Part shown: positions 1 through 6,676 of the stretch, in pieces
How positions within the stretch are numbered: position 1 is the stretch's first letter
Layout: every line of letters begins with the position of its first letter
Source: SAR202 cluster bacterium
Lineage (GTDB): Bacteria; Chloroflexota; Dehalococcoidia; UBA3495
NCBI GenBank assembly: GCA_009392075.1
Contig: VFHG01000015.1
Coordinates: 1-19,906, forward strand
Length of the DNA: 19,906 bases
Direction of reading: 5' to 3'
The notes under the pieces: generated by a model
The model's database searches: none
What the model saw: the letters and a program-made list of their open reading frames with translations, nothing else
What the model was told of the DNA's origin: nothing
Translations under genes and position numbers: made by a program

Positions 1-439
1 TCACGTAGCGGGAATCGGTCTTGGATGTGACGAGGTCTCCGCCCCGGTAGACGGCCACCGAGTAGCGCCCCAGCCGCACCAACACCACCCCAACGGTGCG
101 CTCAGAGTCCAGCAACGTCCAGAGCGGCCCCTCGTTCCAGGTATCGAACCGGCTGCTTTCAGTTATGGGAAAAGGCGGCGCGATGACTAAAGCCCGCTCC
201 CCAGCGCGAAAACCAACCAGCCCGCTCCCACTATCCTCCGGCGTTTTACCCAATCGTGCCAGCCGCTCCCGCCATTCGGAGGACTCGGCAGTGTCGCCAG
301 GCTTCAGATAGACCGACGACGCAACTTCTCCCGCAGCGGGCTTTCGCACGTTCAGAAGATTGTGCAGCCGGTCTTTGGTGAGCCAGTCTCCGCTGAGTCC
401 GGCGGCAGGCGTGGCGGTCCTGTTTCTAGCTTCGGTCAT
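1..439 (-). CDS. Vms1-like release factor (VLRF1-type peptidyl-tRNA hydrolase), N-terminal part, cut by window edge
   Basis: Reading the minus strand from the ATG at 439-437 gives an uninterrupted frame of 146 codons that runs off the left edge, so the gene is partial. The visible protein starts MTEARNRTATPAAG. Near the edge it has a strand-rich segment, GVVLVRLGRYSVAVYRGGDL followed by VTSKTDSRYV. That layout (hydrophobic strand, G-x-Y-x-V, then a 'SK..sRYV' turn) resembles the core of bacterial Vms1/ANKZF1-like release factors (VLRF1), which release nascent chains from stalled 50S-peptidyl-tRNA complexes. In that family a glycine-rich catalytic loop (GGxSxxRF) follows within a few tens of residues; here it would lie outside the window, so catalysis cannot be confirmed. 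The gene is divergent from the DinB-like gene at 537. No clear Shine-Dalgarno site is visible before the ATG. The family call is by recognition only. Confidence 0.6.
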   Translation of the reverse strand, partial: MTEARNRTATPAAGLSGDWLTKDRLHNLLNVRKPAAGEVASSVYLKPGDTAESSEWRERLARLGKTPEDSGSGLVGFRAGERALVIAPPFPITESSRFDTWNEGPLWTLLDSERTVGVVLVRLGRYSVAVYRGGDLVTSKTDSRYV

Positions 440-536
440 TATGTTCAGGAAATTGTACCACTGTGGATTCCTGCTTCCCTGGAGTTTGCCGCGGCCTTAG
501 AATGGCCTCACAAACTAAGGCACATCTGGAGAAACG

Positions 537-1337
537 ATGACACCAGAACAAGAACTGACCCCACTCCAACGGCGGGCACACGTGCTGGAGCGGCTGGACG
601 AGGGGCATAAGGACCTCCATGCCTCATTAGAAGGACTCGATCCCGTGGACGCCTTCTTGGGCTCTCGGTGGTCCGTCTGGGAAGTGCTTAACCACCTAGA
701 TACCGAAAAGTTCGTCGCAGCGCTGGAACAGATCGTGGCCGGTGACAAGGACATGCTGCCTCCGTTCAACACCCGCGAGGCGAAACTCAAAGCAGACATT
801 GCCCATCTGGACGACAACTACCGGCGGTTCCGCAAGTTGGTGGAGAGCTTGACCGAGGCAAAGATGTCCCAGCAGGTGACGGCGCCCAACCCTGAAAACT
901 CTTTCCCCGGACTGACCCTGCTGGAGTTGATGGAACGGTCGTCCGGCCATTGGACCTCCCACTCCCGCCAGATCGTGGAGACGCGGAAGTACGTGGAAGC
1001 CTTCAACGCCAGGGAACGGGCCGTAACTTTCATCGTTCTAGATCCGGACCGCCCTTCCGAATTAGGTGTTTCAGCCGTGGGCCTGCTGAAACACGCCGAC
1101 TACGTGGCAGGCACACCGGAAGCCTTGGACGCTGTCCGGAATTCCGCAAGCGGGACGGAGCTGATTCTGAACGGCAAGAACACCAACGAGATTCTCTCCC
1201 GCCTGGGCCGGGACACCCGCGCCGGGCTATGGACTGTGGTCTGCACCATCGGCAGCCCGTCCGAATCCCATCCCGAGGTGTTAAAGACGGCCGAACAGCA
1301 CTGCGACAAAGTGGTCATCCAGCAGGCGGGCAAATAG
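537..1337 (+). CDS. DinB-fold metalloprotein with an additional C-terminal domain
   Basis: 266 residues. Residues about 10-155 look like a DinB/YfiT four-helix bundle: S46-V-W-E-V-L-N-H53 resembles the usual 'W...eil.Hl' helix, and H138-W-T-S-H142 supplies the HxxxH pair, giving the three metal-binding histidines typical of the family (H53, H138, H142). DinB-fold proteins include bacillithiol/mycothiol-dependent transferases and many of unknown role. Residues about 160-266 are additional; most DinB proteins are about 150-180 residues. This tail starts with hydrophobic strand AVTFIVLDPD and is alpha/beta in character. It is faintly like the start of a tetrapyrrole-methylase domain (DP..S.LGVSAVGLLKHADYV), but this is too weak to name. 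The start is supported by GGAG at 528-531 before ATG 537. The gene stands alone, with a promoter for the next gene just after its stop. Confidence 0.7.
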   Translation: MTPEQELTPLQRRAHVLERLDEGHKDLHASLEGLDPVDAFLGSRWSVWEVLNHLDTEKFVAALEQIVAGDKDMLPPFNTREAKLKADIAHLDDNYRRFRKLVESLTEAKMSQQVTAPNPENSFPGLTLLELMERSSGHWTSHSRQIVETRKYVEAFNARERAVTFIVLDPDRPSELGVSAVGLLKHADYVAGTPEALDAVRNSASGTELILNGKNTNEILSRLGRDTRAGLWTVVCTIGSPSESHPEVLKTAEQHCDKVVIQQAGK

Positions 1338-1348
1338 CGCCGCGCCGT

Positions 1349-1377
1349 TTGCCCAGCCCAACCACTTTTGCTACACT
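1349..1377 (+). promoter_or_regulatory. Sigma70-like promoter for the NIPSNAP gene
   Basis: TTGCCC (1349-1354), a 17-base spacer and TACACT (1372-1377), with TG at 1369-1370 forming an extended -10 element. The predicted start of transcription is near 1384, giving a leader of about 70 bases before ATG 1456. This is read by eye from consensus matches (4/6 and 4-5/6). Confidence 0.45.
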
Positions 1378-1455
1378 GTCGCCGAACCTCACGCCCGGCT
1401 AAAAACGAGCCTATGCTAGCCAGCAGAAAGCAAACAACCCCACAGAGGAGCCGCC

Positions 1456-2076
1456 ATGATCTATGAAGTGCGTACCTATACCCTGAAACCAGGCAGCGTT
1501 CCTGAATTCGAAAAGAATTTCGCCGCCGCCCTGCCTCACCGCGAGAAATACTCCAAGCTGGGAGCCTTCTGGCACACGGAGATCGGGCCGTTGAACCAGG
1601 TGATCCACGTCTGGCCCTACGAAAGCGTGGAAGAGCGCAACAGCATTCGCGCCGAGGCCGGAAAAGACCCCAACTGGCCGCCGCCCAATGACCCCGAGAT
1701 GTACGTGAACATGAATTCTGAGATCTTCATCCCCGCGCCGTTCATGCGCCCGATGGGTGGAGACCAGGCTTTGGGCGCTCTCTACGAGATGCGCACCTAC
1801 ACCTACAAGACCGGCAGCATCAACAAGGTAGTCGACATCTGGGCCGAGGCAGTCCCTGCCAGAGAGGAATTCTCCCCATTGGCCGCCGCGATGTACACCG
1901 ACGTTGGCGGACTGAACAAGTGGGTCCACATCTGGCCCTACGACGACCTGGAACAGCGGAGCAAAATCCGCGCCGAAGCCGTAAAAACGCCGTCCTGGCC
2001 GCCGCCCACACGGGAGTTTTTGGTTAACCAAGAGAACAAAATCATGGTTCCCGCATCCTTCTCGCCGATGCACTAG
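1456..2076 (+). CDS. NIPSNAP family protein with two tandem domains
   Basis: 206 residues formed of two homologous NIPSNAP (dimeric alpha/beta-barrel) domains of about 95 residues. Repeat 1 (1-99) begins IYEVRTYTLKPGSV and repeat 2 (109-206) begins LYEMRTYTYKTGSI. Both continue with an HREKYS/AREEFS helix, a GxLNxxxHxWPYxxxExR segment (44-61 and 151-168), and IRAEAxKxPxWPPP followed by a terminal strand ending in P. Single-domain NIPSNAP proteins are about 100-110 residues, so this is an internal duplication giving an intramolecular pseudo-dimer. NIPSNAP proteins in bacteria occur beside catabolic genes, but no reaction is established. AGGAG at about 1445-1449 lies well placed before ATG 1456. 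The gene is followed by a strong hairpin and so is probably monocistronic. Confidence 0.9.
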   Translation: MIYEVRTYTLKPGSVPEFEKNFAAALPHREKYSKLGAFWHTEIGPLNQVIHVWPYESVEERNSIRAEAGKDPNWPPPNDPEMYVNMNSEIFIPAPFMRPMGGDQALGALYEMRTYTYKTGSINKVVDIWAEAVPAREEFSPLAAAMYTDVGGLNKWVHIWPYDDLEQRSKIRAEAVKTPSWPPPTREFLVNQENKIMVPASFSPMH

Positions 2077-2120
2077 CGGTCCAGCCGCGTTTTGTACGGG
2101 CGAGTGATCAGATAATTGGG

Positions 2121-2158
2121 AAGAAGGGCCTGCCTGAAAACGTCGGCAGGCCCTTCTT
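2121..2158 (+). terminator. Hairpin terminator after the NIPSNAP gene
   Basis: A perfect 14-bp inverted repeat: AAGAAGGGCCTGCC (2121-2134) pairs with GGCAGGCCCTTCTT (2145-2158) across a 10-base loop. Flanking A-rich and T-rich arms (AAGAA / TTCTT) give a short U-rich end on the plus strand. It lies 45 bases after the NIPSNAP stop and before the ATG of the aldolase gene, which argues that the longer upstream extension of that reading frame (from 2116) is not translated. Confidence 0.75.
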
Positions 2159-2199
2159 CGTCATTCTGCCCTGCGCCGGGAAAACAAAAGAACAGATTT

Positions 2200-2919
2200 A
2201 TGAACAACATCGACGAACAATTGGAACTGCTGGTCACGGCCAACCGCATCCTGGCTCGGGAGGGCGTGGTTGACGCCTATGGCCACGTCAGTATCCGTCA
2301 CCCAGAACGGCCCGACCGGTACATCCTTTCCCAGTCCCGCGCCCCTGACCTGGTGGAAAGGGACGACCTCATGGAATACACCCTGGAGGGAGACCCCGTA
2401 GACGAGCAAGGCCGCCCCATGTATACCGAGCGGCCGATCCACGGCGGCATATATCAGGCCCGGGACGATGTGATGGCCATCGTGCATAATCACTCGCCGA
2501 CAGTGATCCCCTTCAGCGTCACCACCACGCCGCTGCGGCCCATGTTCCACTTGGCGGCCATCATCGGGCCGGAACTGCCGGTTTGGGACATCCGCGACAA
2601 GTTCCAAGACACAAATATGCTGGTCACCAACATGGACCAGGGGCGGGACCTAGCGGCCTGCCTGGGAGACCGCAGGGTGTCGCTGATGCGCGGCCATGGG
2701 TGCGTGATTGCCGGCAAGACCATACGCGAGGTGATCATGGCCTCGATCTACCTTCAAGTGAATGCTGGACTCCTGATGGAGTCAATGCGGCTTGGGGATG
2801 TTAAATACCTCTCGCCGGGCGAGATTAAAGCGATGACGGATAGTCAGATGAGTCTCACGGGACAGCAACGTGCCTGGGAGTACTGGGCGAACCGCGCTGG
2901 ACGGGCCCGGGGTTCCTGA
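2200..2919 (+). CDS. Class II aldolase/adducin-family protein (probable aldolase or decarboxylase)
   Basis: 239 residues from the ATG at 2200. The family's zinc site is visible: H96-N-H98 in AIVHNHSP and H166 in LMRGHG, with a candidate catalytic acid E77 in MYTERPIHGG and the phosphate/substrate loop AYGHVSIR (26-33). Members use Zn2+ to cleave or decarboxylate via an enediolate; the FucA/AraD sugar aldolases belong here, as do decarboxylases of aromatic and heteroaromatic hydroxy-acids. The IHGGIYQARDDVMAIVHNHS and GPELPVWDIRD segments remind me more of the decarboxylase-like branch than of sugar-phosphate aldolases, but the substrate is open. The frame stays open upstream to 2116, but that extension runs through the terminator hairpin, so MNNIDEQ at 2200 is preferred, although no strong ribosome-binding site precedes it. 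It overlaps the next gene by one base (TGATG), so the pair is translationally coupled. Confidence 0.88.
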   Translation: MNNIDEQLELLVTANRILAREGVVDAYGHVSIRHPERPDRYILSQSRAPDLVERDDLMEYTLEGDPVDEQGRPMYTERPIHGGIYQARDDVMAIVHNHSPTVIPFSVTTTPLRPMFHLAAIIGPELPVWDIRDKFQDTNMLVTNMDQGRDLAACLGDRRVSLMRGHGCVIAGKTIREVIMASIYLQVNAGLLMESMRLGDVKYLSPGEIKAMTDSQMSLTGQQRAWEYWANRAGRARGS

Positions 2920-3320
2920 TGGTCCCTCAACCAGAACCGGAGATCGTCGAAGAGATAAAAGCCGCCAATCAGCGGTTCTACGACGCCTTCTCCGACTTGG
3001 ACATCGTCGGCATGGACCGTGTCTGGGAGAACTCGGACCGGGCCGTGTGCGTCCACCCAGGTTGGGCTCCCCTGATTGGCTGGGAAGACGTGCGCCAGAG
3101 TTGGGACCGCATCTTCCAGAACACCGCCCTGATGCAATTTCAAGTCCGCTACCTGAACGTGGTCATCCAGGGTGAATTCGGCTTCGTCATTTGTGTTGAG
3201 GGCATCACCAGCGTCGTTCAAGGCACCGCCAGCAACTTCAGCACCTTCGCCACCAACATCTTCGCCCGCTACGAGGACGGTTGGCGCATGGTCGCCCACC
3301 ACGCATCCCAAGGCGGCTGA
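2919..3320 (+). CDS. NTF2-like (SnoaL/DUF4440-type) small protein
   Basis: 133 residues with the cone-shaped NTF2-like fold pattern: an N-terminal helix EEIKAANQRFYDAFSDLD (11-28), then the signature CVHPGWAPLIGWEDVRQSW (44-62), and closing strands NFSTFATNIFARYEDGWRMVAHHAS. This arrangement is common in SnoaL_3/DUF4440 proteins, which include small isomerases, hydratases and ring-modifying enzymes as well as stand-alone binding proteins. The specific role is unknown. The ATG at 2919 overlaps the aldolase TGA at 2917-2919, so it is the second gene of a two-gene operon and probably acts in the same pathway or on the aldolase product. Confidence 0.85.
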   Translation: MVPQPEPEIVEEIKAANQRFYDAFSDLDIVGMDRVWENSDRAVCVHPGWAPLIGWEDVRQSWDRIFQNTALMQFQVRYLNVVIQGEFGFVICVEGITSVVQGTASNFSTFATNIFARYEDGWRMVAHHASQGG

Positions 3321-3360
3321 GCAGGCTACTTAACCCCCGGAATAGAGTTTCGCTGGCCGT

Positions 3361-3375
3361 AAAGCGTGCCGCTTT
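3361..3375 (+). terminator. Possible weak terminator after the aldolase/NTF2-like operon
   Basis: AAAGCG (3361-3366) and CGCTTT (3370-3375) form a 6-bp stem with a 3-base loop, followed by one further T, 40 bases after the NTF2-like stop. It is short and only weakly U-rich downstream, so it is offered as a candidate only. Confidence 0.3.
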
Positions 3376-3476
3376 TCTGACGGCTTCTTATTCCCACCTG
3401 ATAAGATAGATTCTGCTGCCCGCCTCTTTTTAATGGCCCCGCCGGCGGCCTCACAGCAATAGAAAGGACATCAATC

Positions 3477-4724
3477 ATGGCTACAAATACACCGTCGATG
3501 ACTAAGACGGAGCGGAACCTTTGGTCGGCCATCGTCGCCGAGGCTCTGGCCCACTTGAAATACAACGCCTACGCCCACCGGGCCCTAGAAGAGGGCCATC
3601 CGGAAGTTGCCCAGGTGTTCCAGGAAGTGGCCGGCGCCGAGACGATCCACGGCATGAACCACCTGCGTGTTTCCGGCGCTCTGGACACGACGTCGGCGAA
3701 CCTGCGCACGGTGACCGAGGGCGAGTCGAAAGAATACAGCACCATGTACCCCAAGATGATCCAGGATGCGCTGGATGAAGGCCGGCAGGACGCCGCCGAT
3801 TCTTTCGCCTTGGCCATGGACCGGGAGCGCCATCACCTGGAGGTATTCACCGATGCCCTTGAACTGTTGGAAGCCAAGACGGCAGCCATTGCCGCCGCAG
3901 GCCAGCCGCAGACGGTGGCGGCCGTGGCGCCAATCAATGCTGCGGTGGGCGCTGCCGGCAGCCCGCTCAATATCGAGACCGACGGCATGACCATGTCGGA
4001 CTACGTCAGCGCGGCCACCGAGATCGACCGCGAGCGGTGGCGGGTCGCCCGTTTGGGCCGCTTGCGCGAGGTGGTATTTGGCGCCCAAGACGGCCTGCTA
4101 AGCACCGTGGCGCTGGTCACCGGTGTGGCCGTAGCCGTCGAGAACCAGACAACCGTCTTGGTCGCCGGTCTGGCCGCAGCCCTGCCGGGGATGCTGTCCA
4201 TGGCGACCGGCGCATTCTTGGGTTCCCGCGCCGAGCAGGACGTGCAGCGGGCTGAGATCGCCCGTGAGGCACAAGAGTTGGAGGACAACCCAGCCGAGGA
4301 ATTGGCCGAGTTGGTGGTGTTATACCAGCGGGAGGGCAAGACCTACCAGGAAGCCCGGCACCTGGCCGACGAGATCGCGCAGGACAAGGAGCTGTGGCTG
4401 CGCACCCTGGTGGAGAAGGAACTGGGCATCAGTCCCGACGAAACAAGCAGCCCCGTGAAAGACGCCCTCACCATGGGCATCGCATTCATCTTGGCGGCGA
4501 TCATCCCCATCCTTCCCCACTTCTTCTTGGAAGGCGGGGCAGCCATCAGCATCTCCATCGCAGCGGCACTCACGGGCTTATTCATCCTGGGCGTGGGCAA
4601 GGGCCGACTGGTGCAGAGATCGCCGCTCCTGCAAGGATTGGAGATCCTGGCCATCGGGGCAGTCTCCGCGGGAATCGGCTTCGGACTTGGCGACTTGATT
4701 CCCAGGTTGATCGACTTGGGTTAG
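3477..4724 (+). CDS. Rubrerythrin-VIT1/CCC1 fusion, iron/manganese transporter (MbfA-like)
   Basis: 415 residues. Residues about 10-135 form a ferritin-like di-iron domain with E22, E55-T-I-H58 and E117-R-H-H120 as carboxylate/histidine ligands. A flexible Ala/Pro-rich linker (about 136-165) follows. Residues about 190-415 are a VIT1/CCC1 transporter: R-E-V-V-F-G-A-Q-D-G-L-L-S-T (197-210) is the family's first-helix signature, followed by membrane helices near 211-250, a charged cytosolic segment 251-325 rich in Glu, and helices near 330-350, 355-375 and 386-408. Such Er-VIT1 proteins (MbfA in Alphaproteobacteria) sense or bind Fe2+ in the ferritin-like domain and export iron (or Mn), protecting against iron and peroxide stress at the inner membrane. 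AAGGAC at about 3465-3470 precedes ATG 3477. No regulator gene or clear operator was recognised. It converges on the hydrolase gene, with only 19 bases between the two stops. Confidence 0.9.
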   Translation: MATNTPSMTKTERNLWSAIVAEALAHLKYNAYAHRALEEGHPEVAQVFQEVAGAETIHGMNHLRVSGALDTTSANLRTVTEGESKEYSTMYPKMIQDALDEGRQDAADSFALAMDRERHHLEVFTDALELLEAKTAAIAAAGQPQTVAAVAPINAAVGAAGSPLNIETDGMTMSDYVSAATEIDRERWRVARLGRLREVVFGAQDGLLSTVALVTGVAVAVENQTTVLVAGLAAALPGMLSMATGAFLGSRAEQDVQRAEIAREAQELEDNPAEELAELVVLYQREGKTYQEARHLADEIAQDKELWLRTLVEKELGISPDETSSPVKDALTMGIAFILAAIIPILPHFFLEGGAAISISIAAALTGLFILGVGKGRLVQRSPLLQGLEILAIGAVSAGIGFGLGDLIPRLIDLG

Positions 4725-4743
4725 GGCACTTAGGTGGTGGTGG

Positions 4744-5655
4744 CTAGCCGTTAGTGCGGGAGAGGATTCCCCGTGCAGCGGCTATAAAGTCTACTGGGTT
4801 GTCGCCCTGCACCAGGTGTCCGGCGTTGTCGATGGTCTCGGTGGTGCAATCGGTCATCACCTGTTCCATCTTTGCCAGGGTCTCCTCAGCGAAGATATCG
4901 CTGCGGCTGCCCCTAACGACTAGTGAAGGGCAATCCACCGCTTCAACGCATTCCCACAGCTTCTCGGTGTTCCAGGTAGGGTCGTCGCCGCTGCGGGTCC
5001 GGTTGCGGGTTGCGGGGTCCCATTTCCAGGCCCACTTGCCGTCGGGCATCTGGCGGATGCTGTATTTCAGCGCTCCTAAGACCTGCTCTTCGGTCCGACC
5101 GGTGTACTCTTTGACCCGGTCGGCGAACTCTTGAAAGCTGTCCAAGTTATTTGGCAGTCCCCTGAAGTCCCGGATGCGGTCTTGGCCGCGGCGTTGGGTT
5201 TCTGGGCCGGTGTCCACGATGGTCAACGACCGCAGAGTCTTCGGGTGCCGCGAGGCCCAGATAAAACTGTTTCGTCCACCCATGGAATGCCCCATGAGGT
5301 TGAAGTCGTCCAGCCCGAGTGCTTCCACCACTCCGTCGATATCCGCCTGCATGGCGTCCAGGGAATAAACGCCGTCCGACACCCAATCGGTGTCGCCGTG
5401 GCCACGTTGGTCCAGAGAGATGATGTGGTAGGCCGGGGATAGGGCCAAACCAACGAAGTCCCAACTGTGGGCCTGCTGCGAAACTCCGTGGAGCATGACG
5501 AGGGTGGGGTTCGCTGGGTCGCCCCACTCAAGGTAATGAAATTTCAAGCCATTGGCATTGACCGTCCGGTCTTCGGGCTCGTTTTCTTCGGTAAAGGGCA
5601 CGCCCATGCCCCGTGCCGCTTCGTGTAAGGTCAACCCCATTGAATGAGACGCCAT
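4744..5655 (-). CDS. Alpha/beta hydrolase
   Basis: 303 residues from ATG 5655-5653. The fold-defining elements are in order: oxyanion-hole LHG (55-57), the DQRGHGDTDW segment (82-91), nucleophile elbow G122-H-S124-M-G, acid D253 in VRGSRSD, and base H280 in NAGHLVQ, giving a complete Ser-Asp-His triad. Such enzymes hydrolyse esters, lactones, epoxides or C-C bonds; the sequence does not fix the substrate. The cap region (about 150-235) carries a Trp-rich stretch (KWAWKWD, 207-213). A longer frame begins at 5703, but the ATG at 5655 is directly preceded by a strong GGAGGAGA ribosome-binding site and begins the natural N-terminus MASHSMG. The gene is single, divergent from rplY and convergent with the VIT1 fusion. 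Confidence 0.88.
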   Translation of the reverse strand: MASHSMGLTLHEAARGMGVPFTEENEPEDRTVNANGLKFHYLEWGDPANPTLVMLHGVSQQAHSWDFVGLALSPAYHIISLDQRGHGDTDWVSDGVYSLDAMQADIDGVVEALGLDDFNLMGHSMGGRNSFIWASRHPKTLRSLTIVDTGPETQRRGQDRIRDFRGLPNNLDSFQEFADRVKEYTGRTEEQVLGALKYSIRQMPDGKWAWKWDPATRNRTRSGDDPTWNTEKLWECVEAVDCPSLVVRGSRSDIFAEETLAKMEQVMTDCTTETIDNAGHLVQGDNPVDFIAAARGILSRTNG

Positions 5656-5752
5656 CGTATCTCCTCCGGTCAAAGTCCAAAACCATGATAAACCGAGTGT
5701 CAAGATTTCGGACCGGACAACCGGCTATTGAGCGCGGGGCCTGCTCCTGCCA

Positions 5753-5781
5753 TTCACTTTCGGACTGGCTGATGCTATTAT
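5753..5781 (+). promoter_or_regulatory. Sigma70-like promoter for rplY
   Basis: TTCACT (5753-5758), a 17-base spacer and TATTAT (5776-5781), with TG at 5773-5774 making an extended -10. Predicted transcription starts near 5788, about 100 bases before the rplY ATG. Two of six bases differ at -35 and one at -10. Confidence 0.45.
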
Positions 5782-5887
5782 TAGACGGTTGCGATTAACC
5801 CGTGCTTGCCCAGATTCCGTAACCACCGTTCCCGATCTAGACAATTCTGGGACCCGGCAGCACAAAACCACCGGAGACCATCGTCCC

Positions 5888-6550
5888 ATGACCACCAACG
5901 CAGTACAGATAGAACTAGACCCCCGAGAATTGATGGGCAAAAAGGTCGGGCGTCTACGCCGGGCCGGCATCGTGCCCGTACACTTATACGGACCAGGTAT
6001 GCAGCCAAGGGCCCTACAATGCCAGGCCTCCCGGCTGATTCAGGTTTTGGCCACCGCCGGCGGCGCCACACCGATTCATATCACCATCAACGGCGAGTCC
6101 GGCAATCACTTGGCCTTTGCGCGGGAGATCCAGTGGGACCCCAGACGCGACGACCTTTTGCATGTAGATCTCCTGGCCGCCGACGTAAGCCGTCCGGTAA
6201 CAGCCCAAGTACCGATCGTCTTGGTCGGCGAATCCGCCGGCGCCCGCACCGTGAGCGGGACCGTGATGCACCAACTGCGCACCGTTGACGTTCAGGCCCT
6301 CCCGCTGGAGATGCCAAACCAGATCGAATTAGACATCTCAGTCATGGAAGAACCGGACTCGGTGCTCCGTGTATCCGATCTGTCGATTCCCGAAACCGCC
6401 ACATTGCTTAGTGATTTCGAAGAACTGGTTGTCCGGATCGAGCTACCCCGTGTTGCAGAAGAAGTTGTTGTCGCGGGTGTGGAAGGTGAGGAAGGGGAAG
6501 AGGGGCAAGAAGGCGAAGGCGGCGATGCAGCCGAGGCCTCTGAAGTGTAA
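5888..6550 (+). CDS. rplY: Large-subunit ribosomal protein bL25 (CTC/TL5 form)
   Basis: 220 residues. The N-terminal beta-barrel that binds 5S rRNA (1-95) includes RELMGKKVGRLRRAGIVPVHLYGPG, and the second, CTC-type domain (about 97-185) begins VSRPVTAQVPIVLVGES. The long two-domain form is normal outside the gamma-proteobacterial short L25. A very acidic tail (about 195-220, EGEEGEEGQEGEGG) is typical of many long L25 proteins. The frame is open upstream to 5789, but MTTNAVQIELDPRELMG is the conserved N-terminus, and GGAG at 5873-5876 lies 11 bases before ATG 5888. It is transcribed from its own promoter and followed by a hairpin terminator, so it is probably monocistronic. Confidence 0.95.
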   Translation: MTTNAVQIELDPRELMGKKVGRLRRAGIVPVHLYGPGMQPRALQCQASRLIQVLATAGGATPIHITINGESGNHLAFAREIQWDPRRDDLLHVDLLAADVSRPVTAQVPIVLVGESAGARTVSGTVMHQLRTVDVQALPLEMPNQIELDISVMEEPDSVLRVSDLSIPETATLLSDFEELVVRIELPRVAEEVVVAGVEGEEGEEGQEGEGGDAAEASEV

Positions 6551-6617
6551 TCGGTGAAGCCGAATCTATGTCTGCCCCGCCTGGTCCAAGCAGCGGGATC
6601 TAATAAAGTTTAAGAAC

Positions 6618-6665
6618 GCCGGAGGAGCAAACCCAGATGGGCGCGCGGCCTCCGGCGGTTGTTTT
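6618..6665 (+). terminator. Probable terminator after rplY
   Basis: GCCGGAGG (6618-6625) pairs with CCTCCGGC (6649-6656) over a 23-base loop, followed by GGTTGTTTT. The stem is GC-rich and followed by a T-rich run, 67 bases after the rplY stop. It ends immediately before the ribosome-binding site of the DUF3800 gene. The long loop makes it less certain. Confidence 0.5.
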
Positions 6666-6676
6666 GGAGACAGGAA

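Noticed and set aside
498..503. TAGAAT as a -10 box for the DinB-like gene
   Set aside because: Good -10 match, but no -35 element at a usable spacing.
96..610. Plus-strand open frames at 96-311 and 362-610
   Set aside because: They lie opposite or overlap the better supported minus-strand VLRF1-like frame and the start of the DinB-like gene, have low-complexity Arg/Ser/Pro-rich composition and no recognisable domain.
2116..2199. 28-residue N-terminal extension of the class II aldolase
   Set aside because: It is encoded by the terminator hairpin and has no family similarity; the ATG at 2200 gives the normal N-terminus.
5698..5703. TTGACA on the minus strand as the -35 box of the hydrolase gene
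   Set aside because: The box is a perfect match, but no acceptable -10 box is found 16-18 bases further on, so a promoter is not claimed.
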